A stretch of 64,000 nt of DNA, taken from positions 56,636-120,635 of the forward strand of contig NZ_AUJI01000014.1 of the NCBI RefSeq assembly GCF_000424145.1. Direction: 5' to 3'. Within the stretch, counting starts at the first letter, position 1. Each line of letters opens with the position of its first letter. The notes beneath the pieces are model-generated. The model worked only from the letters and a program-made list of their open reading frames with translations, did not search any database and had not been told where the DNA came from. This DNA comes from Butyrivibrio sp. AC2005. Lineage in GTDB: Bacteria > Bacillota > Clostridia > Lachnospirales > Lachnospiraceae. This document shows positions 44,917 to 53,452 of this stretch, piece after piece. The position numbers and the translations under genes were made by a program.

Positions 44917-46743
44917 TCAAAATATGGGAGTCGCTATTATTGTCAGGTTATCACAGGCCTTTATACCATCAATCTCAAAAACTCCTGTGGTATTTTCGGT
45001 GGTCTCGCCTGTCCAGATATTCCTCACTTTGTATTCTTTCGCTGTCTTAATTTTTCCGTCAAAATACTTTTCAATATCAGCTATAGTAACGCTGACTTTC
45101 TCTGCTTTATAATCAGTACTTACGTTAATAAAGCTGATTGCAAGCTCATTATTCTTAAGGGGCTTCACAAGGACATCCACCCTGTCTATATCCCATATAT
45201 ATTCCTTATCCGGTTCCTCTATTGCGAGAGTTGAATATACTCTTTTTGCCTGAATTCCAAGCTCATCCTGGTTGATCGAAATAGCATCCTTATTGGCTAT
45301 TATGTTATAAATCCAGTCACCCTTTTCGACTCTTCTGAGGTCAAGTCCCAGCATCAAAGGAGAATTCATCATGCACCACATAGTCATATGTGTTCTGCAC
45401 TGTGTTTCATCAAGGCCGTTCATACCGATCATCAGCATATCCGGGTCATTCCACCCCTTATCCGGTCCGGCAAATTCATCCATTATCACAGCCTTGCTAT
45501 ACTGAGTCGTTACGGATGTTGTGTAATCCTCCACCCATGCTCCGTGACCGGGATCCCCGTCACTTCCGACTCGGAAGGTTATATCATTAAGTATTCTCCA
45601 GGAATCACACACTTTGTATGCCCAGTTCTGCGGATGAGTCTTTCCCCACTCACAGGCTGAATAAATAATATCGTGATCAGGATTAATTATGCTAAGCTCT
45701 TTTAGAAGCCTCGCATAGGAATTAAGGGTATTTTCCTGGCGTCTGTGGTTCATAAGCCTTATAGTGTTATCACCCTGCCTGAGACTGATTTTTACAGGGT
45801 CACTCCATGTAAAGGGCAAAAGCTCCGGTTCCTTGTCTTCCTCTTCTCCTTCAGGCTTCTTTAGAGAAGGAATCAAATCCTTGTTTAGAAACTCATCAAA
45901 GATAAGCTCGTCGTTAACAGCAATCTGCAGCCAGTTTCCCACACCTTCCATGCAACCTGACTGATACTCTACTGACAGTTCATATTCAGTCCCGGTCTCA
46001 TCATTTTTCACAGAAAAGGCAAGCTCACTGCTTCTTACTCCTACAGGTGAAGATTCAGGTCCTGTCCCGTCAAAGGTTCCAAGGCCTGTAACATAATCAT
46101 TCTCAACACTTGCACGACTTCCGTTAATTCTTCCGTCCTTTACAGCAGACAGTATAGTTTCTCCTGATTTTTCCTCCGCCCCGGAATCTGCCTGCTTTAT
46201 AAGCTTAATAGCCCTGATATTTGGAGCAAAGGTATAAGCCGCATTTTCTGGATTTGAAAAGGTTGCATTATCAAAGGGATAGTAACAGTTATCTACTTTA
46301 AGAAAATCCACTCCCCACTCGATGTAACTCTCTGCATCTTCTTTTTCATGGCCGCAGGTTCCAACGGCTGCTCCGGCACAGAGATTCGTTCCGATGTCGT
46401 TGTACATTCCGAATTTCAGGCCCTTGCTATGGATATAATCAGAAAGCTGCTTAAAGCCCCCCGGGAATTTTGTTTCTTCATTTGAAAGCTTGCCACCAAC
46501 TCTCTCCGGCTTGTAGCAGCCATCATCCAAAATCACATATTCATAGCCAAGCTTATCCAGCCCCAGTTCCACTATTTTGTCTGCCATAGCTTTTGTCAAA
46601 GCTTCAGTGTTTCCACTTCCGAAAGCATTCCAGCTGTTCCATCCCATAGCTGGCAGGTGATTTTTCTTTTTGTTATAAAAAACCTCTCCGTTATCAAAAG
46701 AATCGTATCGTCCCTTTGTTTCTAATCTGTCAGGTGTAAGCAT
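44917..46743 (-). CDS. GH27 alpha-galactosidase with inserted beta-sandwich module
   Basis: About 608 residues, no signal peptide, so intracellular. GH27 motifs: GWNSWNAFG near the N-terminus, nucleophile Asp in FLKVDNCYYP, and R-I-L-N-D-I holding the acid/base Asp, followed by DPGHGAWVED. Roughly residues 195-335 between the nucleophile and acid/base form a carbohydrate-binding-module-like insert (FDGTG...NHRRQENTLN) inside the TIM barrel. The C-terminal beta domain closes the protein. The frame reaches a TTG at 46755, but the ATG at 46743 follows TTGGAGGAAACT. Releases terminal alpha-galactose from oligosaccharides. Confidence 0.9.
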   Translation of the reverse strand: MLTPDRLETKGRYDSFDNGEVFYNKKKNHLPAMGWNSWNAFGSGNTEALTKAMADKIVELGLDKLGYEYVILDDGCYKPERVGGKLSNEETKFPGGFKQLSDYIHSKGLKFGMYNDIGTNLCAGAAVGTCGHEKEDAESYIEWGVDFLKVDNCYYPFDNATFSNPENAAYTFAPNIRAIKLIKQADSGAEEKSGETILSAVKDGRINGSRASVENDYVTGLGTFDGTGPESSPVGVRSSELAFSVKNDETGTEYELSVEYQSGCMEGVGNWLQIAVNDELIFDEFLNKDLIPSLKKPEGEEEDKEPELLPFTWSDPVKISLRQGDNTIRLMNHRRQENTLNSYARLLKELSIINPDHDIIYSACEWGKTHPQNWAYKVCDSWRILNDITFRVGSDGDPGHGAWVEDYTTSVTTQYSKAVIMDEFAGPDKGWNDPDMLMIGMNGLDETQCRTHMTMWCMMNSPLMLGLDLRRVEKGDWIYNIIANKDAISINQDELGIQAKRVYSTLAIEEPDKEYIWDIDRVDVLVKPLKNNELAISFINVSTDYKAEKVSVTIADIEKYFDGKIKTAKEYKVRNIWTGETTENTTGVFEIDGIKACDNLTIIATPIF

Positions 46744-46839
46744 AGTTTCCTCCAACTAAATTCATATTGCTTACCTTAACGTATATTCTCTCAAAACTCT
46801 TATCAGAACTTGCCCTTATTTCTTCAATTACTGCGTATT

Positions 46840-47601
46840 TTATACGGAGAACCATTCTCCAACCTCGAATATTCTTACTTTCTGCTCAGGATACTTGATT
46901 TCCACATAATCTATAAATTCCTTTGAATCAGCACCATTGAATTTGAACATATCATAATGTCCGGGAACAGCAAGAGACGGCTTTAAGACTCCCACCAGGT
47001 CTGCTGCCTCCTGATAGGTCATATTTCCGATGCAGTTATCACGAAGTCTTCTTGCATCTCTTCCGTTGATCGGTGGAAACATAATGTCAAAAGGTCCCTT
47101 TTCTCTCAGTTTCTGATATACCCCTTCATAAAGACAGGTATCTCCCATATGACATATCTTTGTATTTTTAAATGTAATGATATACATAAGATAAGGATGC
47201 AAACCGTCATCACCTGTATCAAGGAATTCATGGGCAGCAGGAAGTGCTTCTATATGAACATCGTCCACATCAGCAGCAAATCCCTCATCTACAAAAATGA
47301 AGCGTTCTTTTTCAATCCCAAGGTCACCTGGCAAAGTCTTTTCAAAGAATTTGGGTGCCACAAATTTTGCCTCAGGGTTTACTTTTGAGATTTCAGACCA
47401 TGCCTCTCTGTCAATATGATCAATATGGTCGTGCGTTCCGAAAAAGAGAGACACATCCTTTAACCCCTTGATATCAAAGGGATTTTCAATCTGTCTGCCA
47501 TCCATATCAGATAAAAATAAGTCTATTCCGAACTTATATCCCGATTCCTCATCCCACACAAGTATTCCCTGTTGTCCAGTACGCATGAATTTAACTGCCA
47601 T
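46840..47601 (-). CDS. MBL-fold metal-dependent hydrolase (UlaG-like)
   Basis: 253 residues. Metal ligands are visible in THDHIDHID (HxHxDH), AAHEF, HMGDTC and VPGHYDMF. Closest in layout to L-ascorbate-6-phosphate lactonase/YtkL-type proteins, but the neighbours give no pathway for ascorbate, so only the fold and hydrolase nature are claimed. No signal peptide. Confidence 0.85.
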   Translation of the reverse strand: MAVKFMRTGQQGILVWDEESGYKFGIDLFLSDMDGRQIENPFDIKGLKDVSLFFGTHDHIDHIDREAWSEISKVNPEAKFVAPKFFEKTLPGDLGIEKERFIFVDEGFAADVDDVHIEALPAAHEFLDTGDDGLHPYLMYIITFKNTKICHMGDTCLYEGVYQKLREKGPFDIMFPPINGRDARRLRDNCIGNMTYQEAADLVGVLKPSLAVPGHYDMFKFNGADSKEFIDYVEIKYPEQKVRIFEVGEWFSV

Positions 47602-47678
47602 GATGATTCCCCTTTTCTCTTATTGTTATCTTTTATCTCAATCGAGATTTGCTATTTACTCTTACTTCTAATTTACTC

Positions 47679-48329
47679 TTATTTGCTCTTTTTCTTCTTT
47701 GCCTTCACTCTTTTACTTCCTGTTTCCGGTGAATGCTTTGCTTTCTTGTCAGGCTTATGTTTTCCCTGCTTCTTAGCAACACTGTATCCAAACTTGCCAA
47801 CCTTTTTTCCCAGCTTAAAGTACTCTCCGTGGGAATATGCTATAAGGTCGGCACCATTTAGATCAAAGCGTCCCTTTTCATCAAGATATTTGTCGTCTAC
47901 AGTAACGCAGACAACTTCAGCCACAAACATGTCATGACTTCCCAGTTCAAGCACCTGCTTAACCTTGCATTCAATATTTACAGGGCTCTCTGCAATTCCC
48001 GGAGCGCTCACCTTCTGAGACTCCTGAGGCGTAAGCTTCATCTCCCTGAACTTATCATAATCTCTTCCTGAGCGTACACCGCACCAATCAGTAGCTCTTG
48101 CCAGCTCAGCACTTGTAAGATTAACGACAAATTCTCCTGTATCCTTAATAATGCTGTGTGAAAATCTGTCCTTTCGCACAGATATGGAGAGCATGGCAGG
48201 AGAACTGCATATATTACCTGCCCATGCGACCGTTATTATATTGGGCTTTTCATCCTTTCTTCCACAGCTGACCATTACTGCAGGTATGGGATATAACATA
48301 TTTCCGGGCTGCCATACTTCCTTTGACAT
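47679..48329 (-). CDS. Flavin reductase family protein
   Basis: 216 residues. A flavin-reductase/FMN-binding split barrel with PAVMVSCG at the flavin site and TVAWAGNICSSPAMLSISV. It probably binds FMN and may serve as a flavoredoxin or reductase. The last 30 residues are Lys-rich (KKQGKHKPDKKAKHS...), as in the tail of the cotransporter at 18.3 kb. Downstream of the ABC-F gene by 31 nt, so possibly part of that transcript. Confidence 0.85.
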   Translation of the reverse strand: MSKEVWQPGNMLYPIPAVMVSCGRKDEKPNIITVAWAGNICSSPAMLSISVRKDRFSHSIIKDTGEFVVNLTSAELARATDWCGVRSGRDYDKFREMKLTPQESQKVSAPGIAESPVNIECKVKQVLELGSHDMFVAEVVCVTVDDKYLDEKGRFDLNGADLIAYSHGEYFKLGKKVGKFGYSVAKKQGKHKPDKKAKHSPETGSKRVKAKKKKSK

Positions 48330-48360
48330 ATCATTTGTCCTCTCTATTTTTGAATCTTTC

Positions 48361-49905
48361 TTAATTACTATCTGTCATTTTACTTACAATCTTACCGTCC
48401 TCGATATAGAGACGCTCTGTAGCAATTCTGTCCACAAACATCTTGTCGTGTGATGTGAAAATAAGTGTTCCCTCATACTCCATCAGAAGCTTTTCCAACG
48501 CTTCAACAGATGGTATATCCAGATAATTCGTGGGCTCATCGAGAATAAGCAGGTTGACATCCGACACAAAAAGCATTGCAAAGGAGAGCTTCATCCTCTC
48601 TCCTCCAGATAACTGCGATGCCTTTTTGTTCATGTCTTTTACGGTAAGTAATAACCTGGATAATATTATACGTGATAAGCTCTCAGTCTGTATACTTACC
48701 CTTCTAATGTTTTCAAGAACAGTCCTGTCGTAATCTATCTGCGACATATTCTGCTTTGCATATCCGATCTTTGCTCCGGGGACAACATAGACAGAGTCTC
48801 TTTTTGCGATTAGGTCAAGGAGTGTCGTCTTCCCGGCACCATTACCCCCAAGGAGTGCTACCTTGCTTCCGTTTTTTATCATGAAGTCTGCATCATTTAA
48901 TATCACCTTATCGTCGTATGAAAAGGAAATGTGTTCGCCTCTTATTACAATCGGATTACGTGGTGGATTGGTCAGCCTGAAGTCAGGCCTTGCTGTCGGT
49001 TCCTCCTTTGGCTTTTCCTTGACCTCCATGTGCTCTATCCTCTTTAAAACATTAGATGCACTTTTCTCAATGCCTCTTGCCTTGTCCTCGGGTTTTCTGT
49101 TTCCGCAGAGAGCCTGTGCCTTTGCCTCACTTGGAGACAGGTTCCTTGGCTTTTTCTCTACCTTTCTGGCTTTGGCTTTCTTTTGTGTGTAAACACTCTG
49201 TAATCGTTTCTTTTCCGACTGATAATTTTCATATTCAGAAAGCTGAGTCTTATACTGCTCCTCCTTCTGAACAACATAATCATCGTAATTGCCGTTAAAG
49301 CTTTGCAGCCCTCCAAAGGATATCTCCACTATTCTGTCACAGAGCTCATTAAGGACAGTTCTGTCATGGCTGATGATAACCATTGTTTCTATTTCTCTCA
49401 GTCTCTTTTTTAATAGCTCAACTCCCTCGAAATCAAGGTTTGAGGTGGGCTCATCAAGAAAAGCTACTGCCTGCGGACTTGAAAAAAGCTGCGCCAGCCT
49501 GATTCTTGTATTCTCGCCTCCGCTGACGTTCTCCTGCCAGAGCTGAGCCTGAACACCCATTTTTCCTGCTTCCTCGTAATCGGTGTCATAAGCTGCCGAC
49601 ATGTAATTATCCATGGAAACTGTTACTCCATTGCTGTCCTCACTTATCCTGTCACTCCTATTTCCCGCAATGCCCAATCCAAACTGCTCAAAATAAAATG
49701 GCTCACAGTCTCTGTAAACTGTTCCCTTTGTAGGTTCTATTTCCCCTGAAAGAATTTTCAGAAGAGTACTTTTCCCGGCTCCGTTTACCCCTACAAGACC
49801 TACTTTTTCACCTTCGTATAAATAAAACCTGTCAAAGTCCAGGATTGTCTGTTCTCCATAGGAATGAACTATGTTTTCTGCTTTTAAAAGTAATTTTTCA
49901 GACAT
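48361..49905 (-). CDS. ABC-F ATPase, probable ribosome-protection type
   Basis: 514 residues, no TM helix, two ABC domains. Walker A motifs GVNGAGKSTLL and GGNGAGKTTLL, signatures SGGENTRIRLA and LSGGERMKLS, both Walker B Glu residues intact (FLDEPTSNL, ILDEPTNYL). A long charged interdomain linker (about 215-300, including KARKVEKKPRNLSPSEAKA) is like that of Lsa/Vga/Msr/CplR antibiotic-resistance ABC-F proteins, where it reaches the peptidyl transferase centre. It is cotranscribed with the MFS exporter. Resistance function is inferred; Uup/EttA-like housekeeping roles are the alternative. Confidence 0.85.
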   Translation of the reverse strand: MSEKLLLKAENIVHSYGEQTILDFDRFYLYEGEKVGLVGVNGAGKSTLLKILSGEIEPTKGTVYRDCEPFYFEQFGLGIAGNRSDRISEDSNGVTVSMDNYMSAAYDTDYEEAGKMGVQAQLWQENVSGGENTRIRLAQLFSSPQAVAFLDEPTSNLDFEGVELLKKRLREIETMVIISHDRTVLNELCDRIVEISFGGLQSFNGNYDDYVVQKEEQYKTQLSEYENYQSEKKRLQSVYTQKKAKARKVEKKPRNLSPSEAKAQALCGNRKPEDKARGIEKSASNVLKRIEHMEVKEKPKEEPTARPDFRLTNPPRNPIVIRGEHISFSYDDKVILNDADFMIKNGSKVALLGGNGAGKTTLLDLIAKRDSVYVVPGAKIGYAKQNMSQIDYDRTVLENIRRVSIQTESLSRIILSRLLLTVKDMNKKASQLSGGERMKLSFAMLFVSDVNLLILDEPTNYLDIPSVEALEKLLMEYEGTLIFTSHDKMFVDRIATERLYIEDGKIVSKMTDSN

Positions 49906-49992
49906 AGTACCTCCTTCCCTCAGTATTATTCTGCTTTCATTATTTTCTGATATTTACTAAATTCCGACCTTCAATTACATATTCCTGTTGAA

Positions 49993-51255
49993 TTACATGT
50001 TTCTGTTGTAAATCGGCTTTACATATTTTCTGTTGGTACCCACAAAAGCTATGGCTGCGAACACACTCAGGAGCTCAAATATCAGAAGCACCGCTCTCTG
50101 ATCCATATAAACCGTAAGGACTCCCGCAAGAAGCTCAGCGATTAGCGCACCTGATGTACTAAGCACCTGAAAAGCCCCGTTAAATCTGCCCTTTGTTTCA
50201 TCAGGCACATAGCTCTGAGTCGATGAGATTCTGATCGTGTAGCTTGTCACTCCTCCGACTCCCACAATAAATCCAAGTCCCATTGCTATTTTTACGGGTA
50301 CATATAAATACATTCCCTCAAAAACGCCTATGATTATGTACACCAATAGAGCTATGTAGAACTTATATTGTGCCGGAAGCTTTCTCCTGTAGTGGAACAT
50401 CCCGCCAAGACCTCTTCCCAGGAAGCTCATCCCGAATATGCACATGAAAAGGTACTCTCCGTTTTTATAATGGCTCTTCAGATATGGGAGACATATTACA
50501 TTTGAAGCCCCTCCTGCCATGGCGCTGAATAAAAAGTAAACAGCTATGACAAGAAGTCCTTTTTCGGAAAAAAGATATATGAAGCCTTCTTTGATATCAA
50601 AGAGTACTCTTTCAGCTCGTCCCATATCCTTAGTATCCAGCCTGTTACTCTGCTTTTCTATATATTTTTCCTCAGCCCTGATATTAACCTCAAGTGTTGC
50701 TGCCAAAAGGAAGCACACGGCGTTTGCAAGAAGTAAGGGGCCAAGGCCAATAAGATTATATAAAAAGGTTGCTACAGGTACCATGAACATTGCCAGTGTC
50801 TCAAGCACACTTGCTATCGAGTATGCCTTTGAATAATTCCCCTCCGTTATAAGAAGCGGATAAAAGCTGTCATATGCCACCATGTATATACTGCTTATTG
50901 AGCCTATAAGAAGACTGAAAAGTGCAAACAGCGGAAAGCTGAACCAGCCACTCATAAGAAGAAGCCCAACCAGTAAATATATTGAGCCCATAGTATAGTC
51001 CAGGGTATATATCATCTTTTTCCTGGAAAATCTGTCCAGCACTGCGCCTGATATTATAGGCACTATCAGCTGAGGCACAGTATAAGTCATTAGATATATC
51101 GCATACATCATTGTGGAGCCTGTGTAATCAAGTACCATAAGACTCATGGCAAAACCTGCCATGCTGTTTCCGAACATTGAAATTACACTGCCTAGCGTTA
51201 TTATTGTAAAATCCCTGGTCCATAAGGGATTCTTTGTTTTAGTTTTCGTTTCCAT
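49993..51255 (-). CDS. MFS exporter (MFS_3/Mef-like)
   Basis: 420 residues with 12 TM helices. The A-motif-like loop between helices 2 and 3 reads GAVLDRFSRKKMI. Size and overall pattern fit the drug-efflux group that includes macrolide exporters of the Mef type. It precedes an ABC-F gene by 87 nt with no terminator between, the same pairing as mef-msr(D). The ATG follows ACAGGAGGACGT. Behind a 420-nt leader with terminators. Confidence 0.83.
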   Translation of the reverse strand: METKTKTKNPLWTRDFTIITLGSVISMFGNSMAGFAMSLMVLDYTGSTMMYAIYLMTYTVPQLIVPIISGAVLDRFSRKKMIYTLDYTMGSIYLLVGLLLMSGWFSFPLFALFSLLIGSISSIYMVAYDSFYPLLITEGNYSKAYSIASVLETLAMFMVPVATFLYNLIGLGPLLLANAVCFLLAATLEVNIRAEEKYIEKQSNRLDTKDMGRAERVLFDIKEGFIYLFSEKGLLVIAVYFLFSAMAGGASNVICLPYLKSHYKNGEYLFMCIFGMSFLGRGLGGMFHYRRKLPAQYKFYIALLVYIIIGVFEGMYLYVPVKIAMGLGFIVGVGGVTSYTIRISSTQSYVPDETKGRFNGAFQVLSTSGALIAELLAGVLTVYMDQRAVLLIFELLSVFAAIAFVGTNRKYVKPIYNRNM

Positions 51256-51291
51256 ACGTCCTCCTGTAAAATAATATTGTAACTTCCGCTA

Positions 51292-51320
51292 CACTAAACT
51301 CGAGAAAACCTCGTTAAGTG
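51292..51320. repeat. 29-nt dispersed repeat, copy 2
   Basis: Starts CACTAAACTCG and ends CCTCGTTAAGTG. It is enclosed by a perfect outer stem ACTTCCG (51282-51288) / CGGAAGT (51323-51329). Confidence 0.6.
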
Positions 51321-51335
51321 TCCGGAAGTGGTTCG

Positions 51336-51364
51336 CACTAGCTTCGAAAATACCTCAGCAAGTG
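51336..51364. repeat. 29-nt dispersed repeat, copy 3
   Basis: Starts CACTAGCTTCG and ends CCTCAGCAAGTG, 15 nt from copy 2 in the same orientation. Confidence 0.6.
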
Positions 51365-51372
51365 CTCTACAC

Positions 51373-51401
51373 AAAAAAAACCGCCTGCATTATGCAGACG
51401 G
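51373..51401 (-). terminator. Leader terminator 2 upstream of the MFS exporter
   Basis: On the minus strand CCGTCTGCAT pairs with ATGCAGGCGG, followed by eight T. It stands about 120 nt before the MFS start, so it would abort the operon transcript unless prevented. An 11-nt segment (51597-51607) in the leader is complementary to its 5-prime arm. Confidence 0.85.
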
Positions 51402-51469
51402 ATCTATTATCTCTTAACATCACCACTTATTTTTGAGCAGCATATTATTCCACTTAGTGCATCAGAACT

Positions 51470-51495
51470 AAAAACGCCCCTGATAAATCAAGGGC
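51470..51495 (-). terminator. Leader terminator 1 upstream of the MFS exporter
   Basis: On the minus strand GCCCTTGA pairs with TCAGGGGC around TTTA (one wobble), followed by G and five T. Confidence 0.75.
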
Positions 51496-51624
51496 CCCGG
51501 TACTGATAATCTATGACCAATCGGCTCTATGAAAAAATGTGTTCAAGATAATATGATCCGTGATTAAAAAAGCCATCCTCAGGTGACCTTCTCAAACTGC
51601 ATAATGCAAATTTATGAATCAATA

Positions 51625-51639
51625 TTACCTATTCCGCAT
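51625..51639 (-). CDS. Leader mini-ORF M-R-N-R
   Basis: ATG at 51639 stands 9 nt after GGAGG (51653-51649) and reads Met-Arg-Asn-Arg-stop. The Arg-X-Arg pattern is the macrolide-dependent ribosome-arrest motif known from short leader peptides such as ErmDL (M-R-L-R). A second, overlapping frame from ATG 51647 would give an 11-residue peptide, but its site is only 1 nt from the start codon. No translation data, so this is a prediction. Confidence 0.45.
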   Translation of the reverse strand: MRNR

Positions 51640-51680
51640 CTCCTCATACCTCCAATAGTTTTTGTCAAACGCTAAATATT

Positions 51681-51709
51681 ATTCAAACACCAAACTATAT
51701 CCTTGTCAA
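51681..51709 (-). promoter_or_regulatory. Promoter of the MFS/ABC-F leader
   Basis: TTGACA (51709-51704) and TTGAAT (51686-51681) are spaced by 17 nt on the minus strand. Transcription would start near 51674, giving a leader of about 420 nt. Rest of 51402-51801 holds no other gene I can support. Confidence 0.65.
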
Positions 51710-51801
51710 CAGTTTCCAAAATAAATTTGACTGAAATATTGATGCCTGGCCCCGGCAAATCAATAGAGCTTTCTTATATCCGCATGCTTTAAGTAGAACA
51801 T

Positions 51802-52257
51802 TCAAGATTCTATGACCTTCTTAGCATAGGAACATGTCGCAGAAATTTCCACACAATTACGTTCAGCTTCCTCCAGAATTTTATAAACAAGACGCTTAGC
51901 TATCCCTTTACCCTTGTAATCATCCTGCACACCGGTATGATAGATATTCCATCCCTCTTCGTTAACCCTGTAATTGCATTCTCCTATTTCTTTGTCACCA
52001 TCAAATGCTACGCTTCGGCAATTGTCTGCATCCATTTTGACATCAATCTCATGCCTGTACAAACAGCTAAGTGCTCCTGAAGGGCACTCCGAAATAGCCT
52101 GCCATATCTCCTTAGTCTCAGCCTGTTTTAAGTCAATCCATGGTTTCCTCTTGGGATCAAAGCATCCGGGACTACCGTGAACACATCTTTTTGCATGAAA
52201 ACACTTTTCAGAATTCCAAAAAACAACTATGTCATCATTTTCATATAATCTGTGCAT
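51802..52257 (-). CDS. Fusion of Fer4_19 iron-sulfur domain and GNAT-like domain (YjdI-YjdJ type)
   Basis: 151 residues. Residues 1-70 are a divergent Fer4_19 mono-cluster domain with ligands in KCFHAKRC, GSPGCF and ECPSGAL. Residues 75-150 are a small Acetyltransf_CG/GNAT-like domain with the acetyl-CoA loop DYKGKGIAKRLV. In Escherichia coli the two parts are separate genes (yjdI, yjdJ). It is 5 nt downstream of the methyltransferase. Function unknown. Confidence 0.8.
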   Translation of the reverse strand: MHRLYENDDIVVFWNSEKCFHAKRCVHGSPGCFDPKRKPWIDLKQAETKEIWQAISECPSGALSCLYRHEIDVKMDADNCRSVAFDGDKEIGECNYRVNEEGWNIYHTGVQDDYKGKGIAKRLVYKILEEAERNCVEISATCSYAKKVIES

Positions 52258-52262
52258 ATGTC

Positions 52263-53021
52263 TTATGACCTCCTTTTTGCAATAGCAGTAAACTCTCCGG
52301 GAAGCTTCTCATTCTCCCACGAAGGATGCTCATCAAATCTCTCCAAGGTAAATCCATTTCCGATAATAGAATTGATTATCTCGCTTATTGTGTACTTCCT
52401 GTAGTGGCACTTTGGAATCTGCTTCCGAATCTCTTCCTCGTAAAACCTTGCATGGGCCATCTCACCTTCAAAGATATCAGTCGAAAAATAGCTCATCGTG
52501 GGTTGTTGCAAACCAAGAATATCCGAAATCTTTGTAAAAGGATGAAAATCACTGCAGATCATCTTCCCCTCAGGTTTCAGCAGTTTTTTCATTATTTTCA
52601 TAAAAGCATCTATGTCATGAAAATAGTGCAATACTCCGCCTTCCATGAAAACCACATCAAAGTATCCTGCGTATTTATCCATGTTTATTTCCATAATATC
52701 GCAGACTTCATACCCTATTTTAACACCTGCTGCCTCAGCGGTTTCAACTGCATATTTCTTATTGGCTTCAGAAATATCAAAAACCGTAACCTCTGCCCCT
52801 AGAAGAGCCATGGGAATCGCCTTCTTTCCGCATGATCCACATATATTAGCAACCTTAATGCCATCAAAAGCATCAAAATAGTTCGCATATTGCTTGAGCA
52901 TCTTCCTGGGATTTTCTTTATCCTTAGCTGCTCTTTCCTCCGGTGTCCCGGCTGTCCTTACCCAAAAATCATATGCATCAAACTCCCAGGCTTTCTTGTG
53001 TTGTAAACTATACTCTTCCAA
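52263..53021 (-). CDS. Class I SAM-dependent methyltransferase
   Basis: About 252 residues. The SAM-binding motif I is NICGSCGKKAIPMALLGAEV, motif II VFDISEAN, and post-motif VVFMEGGVLHYFHDI fits a small-molecule methyltransferase. The frame is open to TTG 53039, but a TTG at 53021 stands 7 nt after AAGGGG and gives M-E-E-Y-S, so it is preferred. Substrate not evident. Coding continues into the Fer4_19-GNAT gene. Confidence 0.82.
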   Translation of the reverse strand: MEEYSLQHKKAWEFDAYDFWVRTAGTPEERAAKDKENPRKMLKQYANYFDAFDGIKVANICGSCGKKAIPMALLGAEVTVFDISEANKKYAVETAEAAGVKIGYEVCDIMEINMDKYAGYFDVVFMEGGVLHYFHDIDAFMKIMKKLLKPEGKMICSDFHPFTKISDILGLQQPTMSYFSTDIFEGEMAHARFYEEEIRKQIPKCHYRKYTISEIINSIIGNGFTLERFDEHPSWENEKLPGEFTAIAKRRS

Positions 53022-53035
53022 ACTTATTCCCCTTT

Positions 53036-53452
53036 TCAATTTCTTTTGGATTCTTCTTTGTTTTCTTCCTGATCATCGGATTTCCCGATATCCTCTATCA
53101 AACCGGTGACCAGGTTCTGTAATTCATTTGCATTCTTTCTGGTTATAACAGGTTTGCCGGTTCTCTTTTCAACAGCAGTTCTTGCTTCTCCGGCAGCTGC
53201 TCCGCCTTCATTTGCCACAATGCGGTTTCCTTCAAAAGTTTCAGGCTTCTTTTCCTTTGAAATCTCGGCAGTTGTTGCCTCAGCCAGCATGTTAAGTACC
53301 AGCTCCAATGTTGACATGTTATCCCTGAGGTTTTCCTTCTTCAGACCTTTGAGGTTCTTATACTGTCTTGTTGTCATCCCGGACCATGCTTTCGTAATTT
53401 CATCAGTCAGAATGGCATACTCTACGCCTTTTTTACGCCTCGCTTGCCCCAC
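53036..53452 (-). CDS. BRO-type antirepressor, C-terminal part in the -1 frame
   Basis: Only the part from 53428 onward, about 130 residues, aligns as the continuation of the upstream gene: KKG-V-E-Y-A-I-L-T-D-E-I is the natural continuation of D-E-W-G-K-R-G-V-K-K. The apparent own start is a GTG without a ribosome site, so independent translation is unlikely. The region contains YKNLKGLKKENLRDNM, a stretch typical of the C-terminal half of these proteins, and a charged C-terminus. Treat as the second half of one 296-residue protein. Confidence 0.75.
   Translation of the reverse strand: MGQARRKKGVEYAILTDEITKAWSGMTTRQYKNLKGLKKENLRDNMSTLELVLNMLAEATTAEISKEKKPETFEGNRIVANEGGAAAGEARTAVEKRTGKPVITRKNANELQNLVTGLIEDIGKSDDQEENKEESKRN
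53422..53436 (-). other. A-AAA-AAG slippery heptamer at the BRO frame junction
   Basis: The zero frame reads GTA AAA AAG GCG TAG. Heptamer 53434-53428 has the X-XXY-YYZ form used for -1 frameshifting in dnaX. A -1 slip gives GGC GTA GAG and restores the family sequence K-K-G-V-E-Y. A single-base deletion in the A or G run would look the same. Confidence 0.55.

Noticed and set aside
51402..51801. T-box leader for the MFS/ABC-F operon
   Set aside because: No T-box sequence (TGGNACCGCG-like) is present and the downstream genes are not amino-acid related.
53036..53452. Independent gene from the GTG at 53452
   Set aside because: No ribosome site, and its first nine codons are out of register with the family; the sequence makes sense only from the frame junction at 53428.
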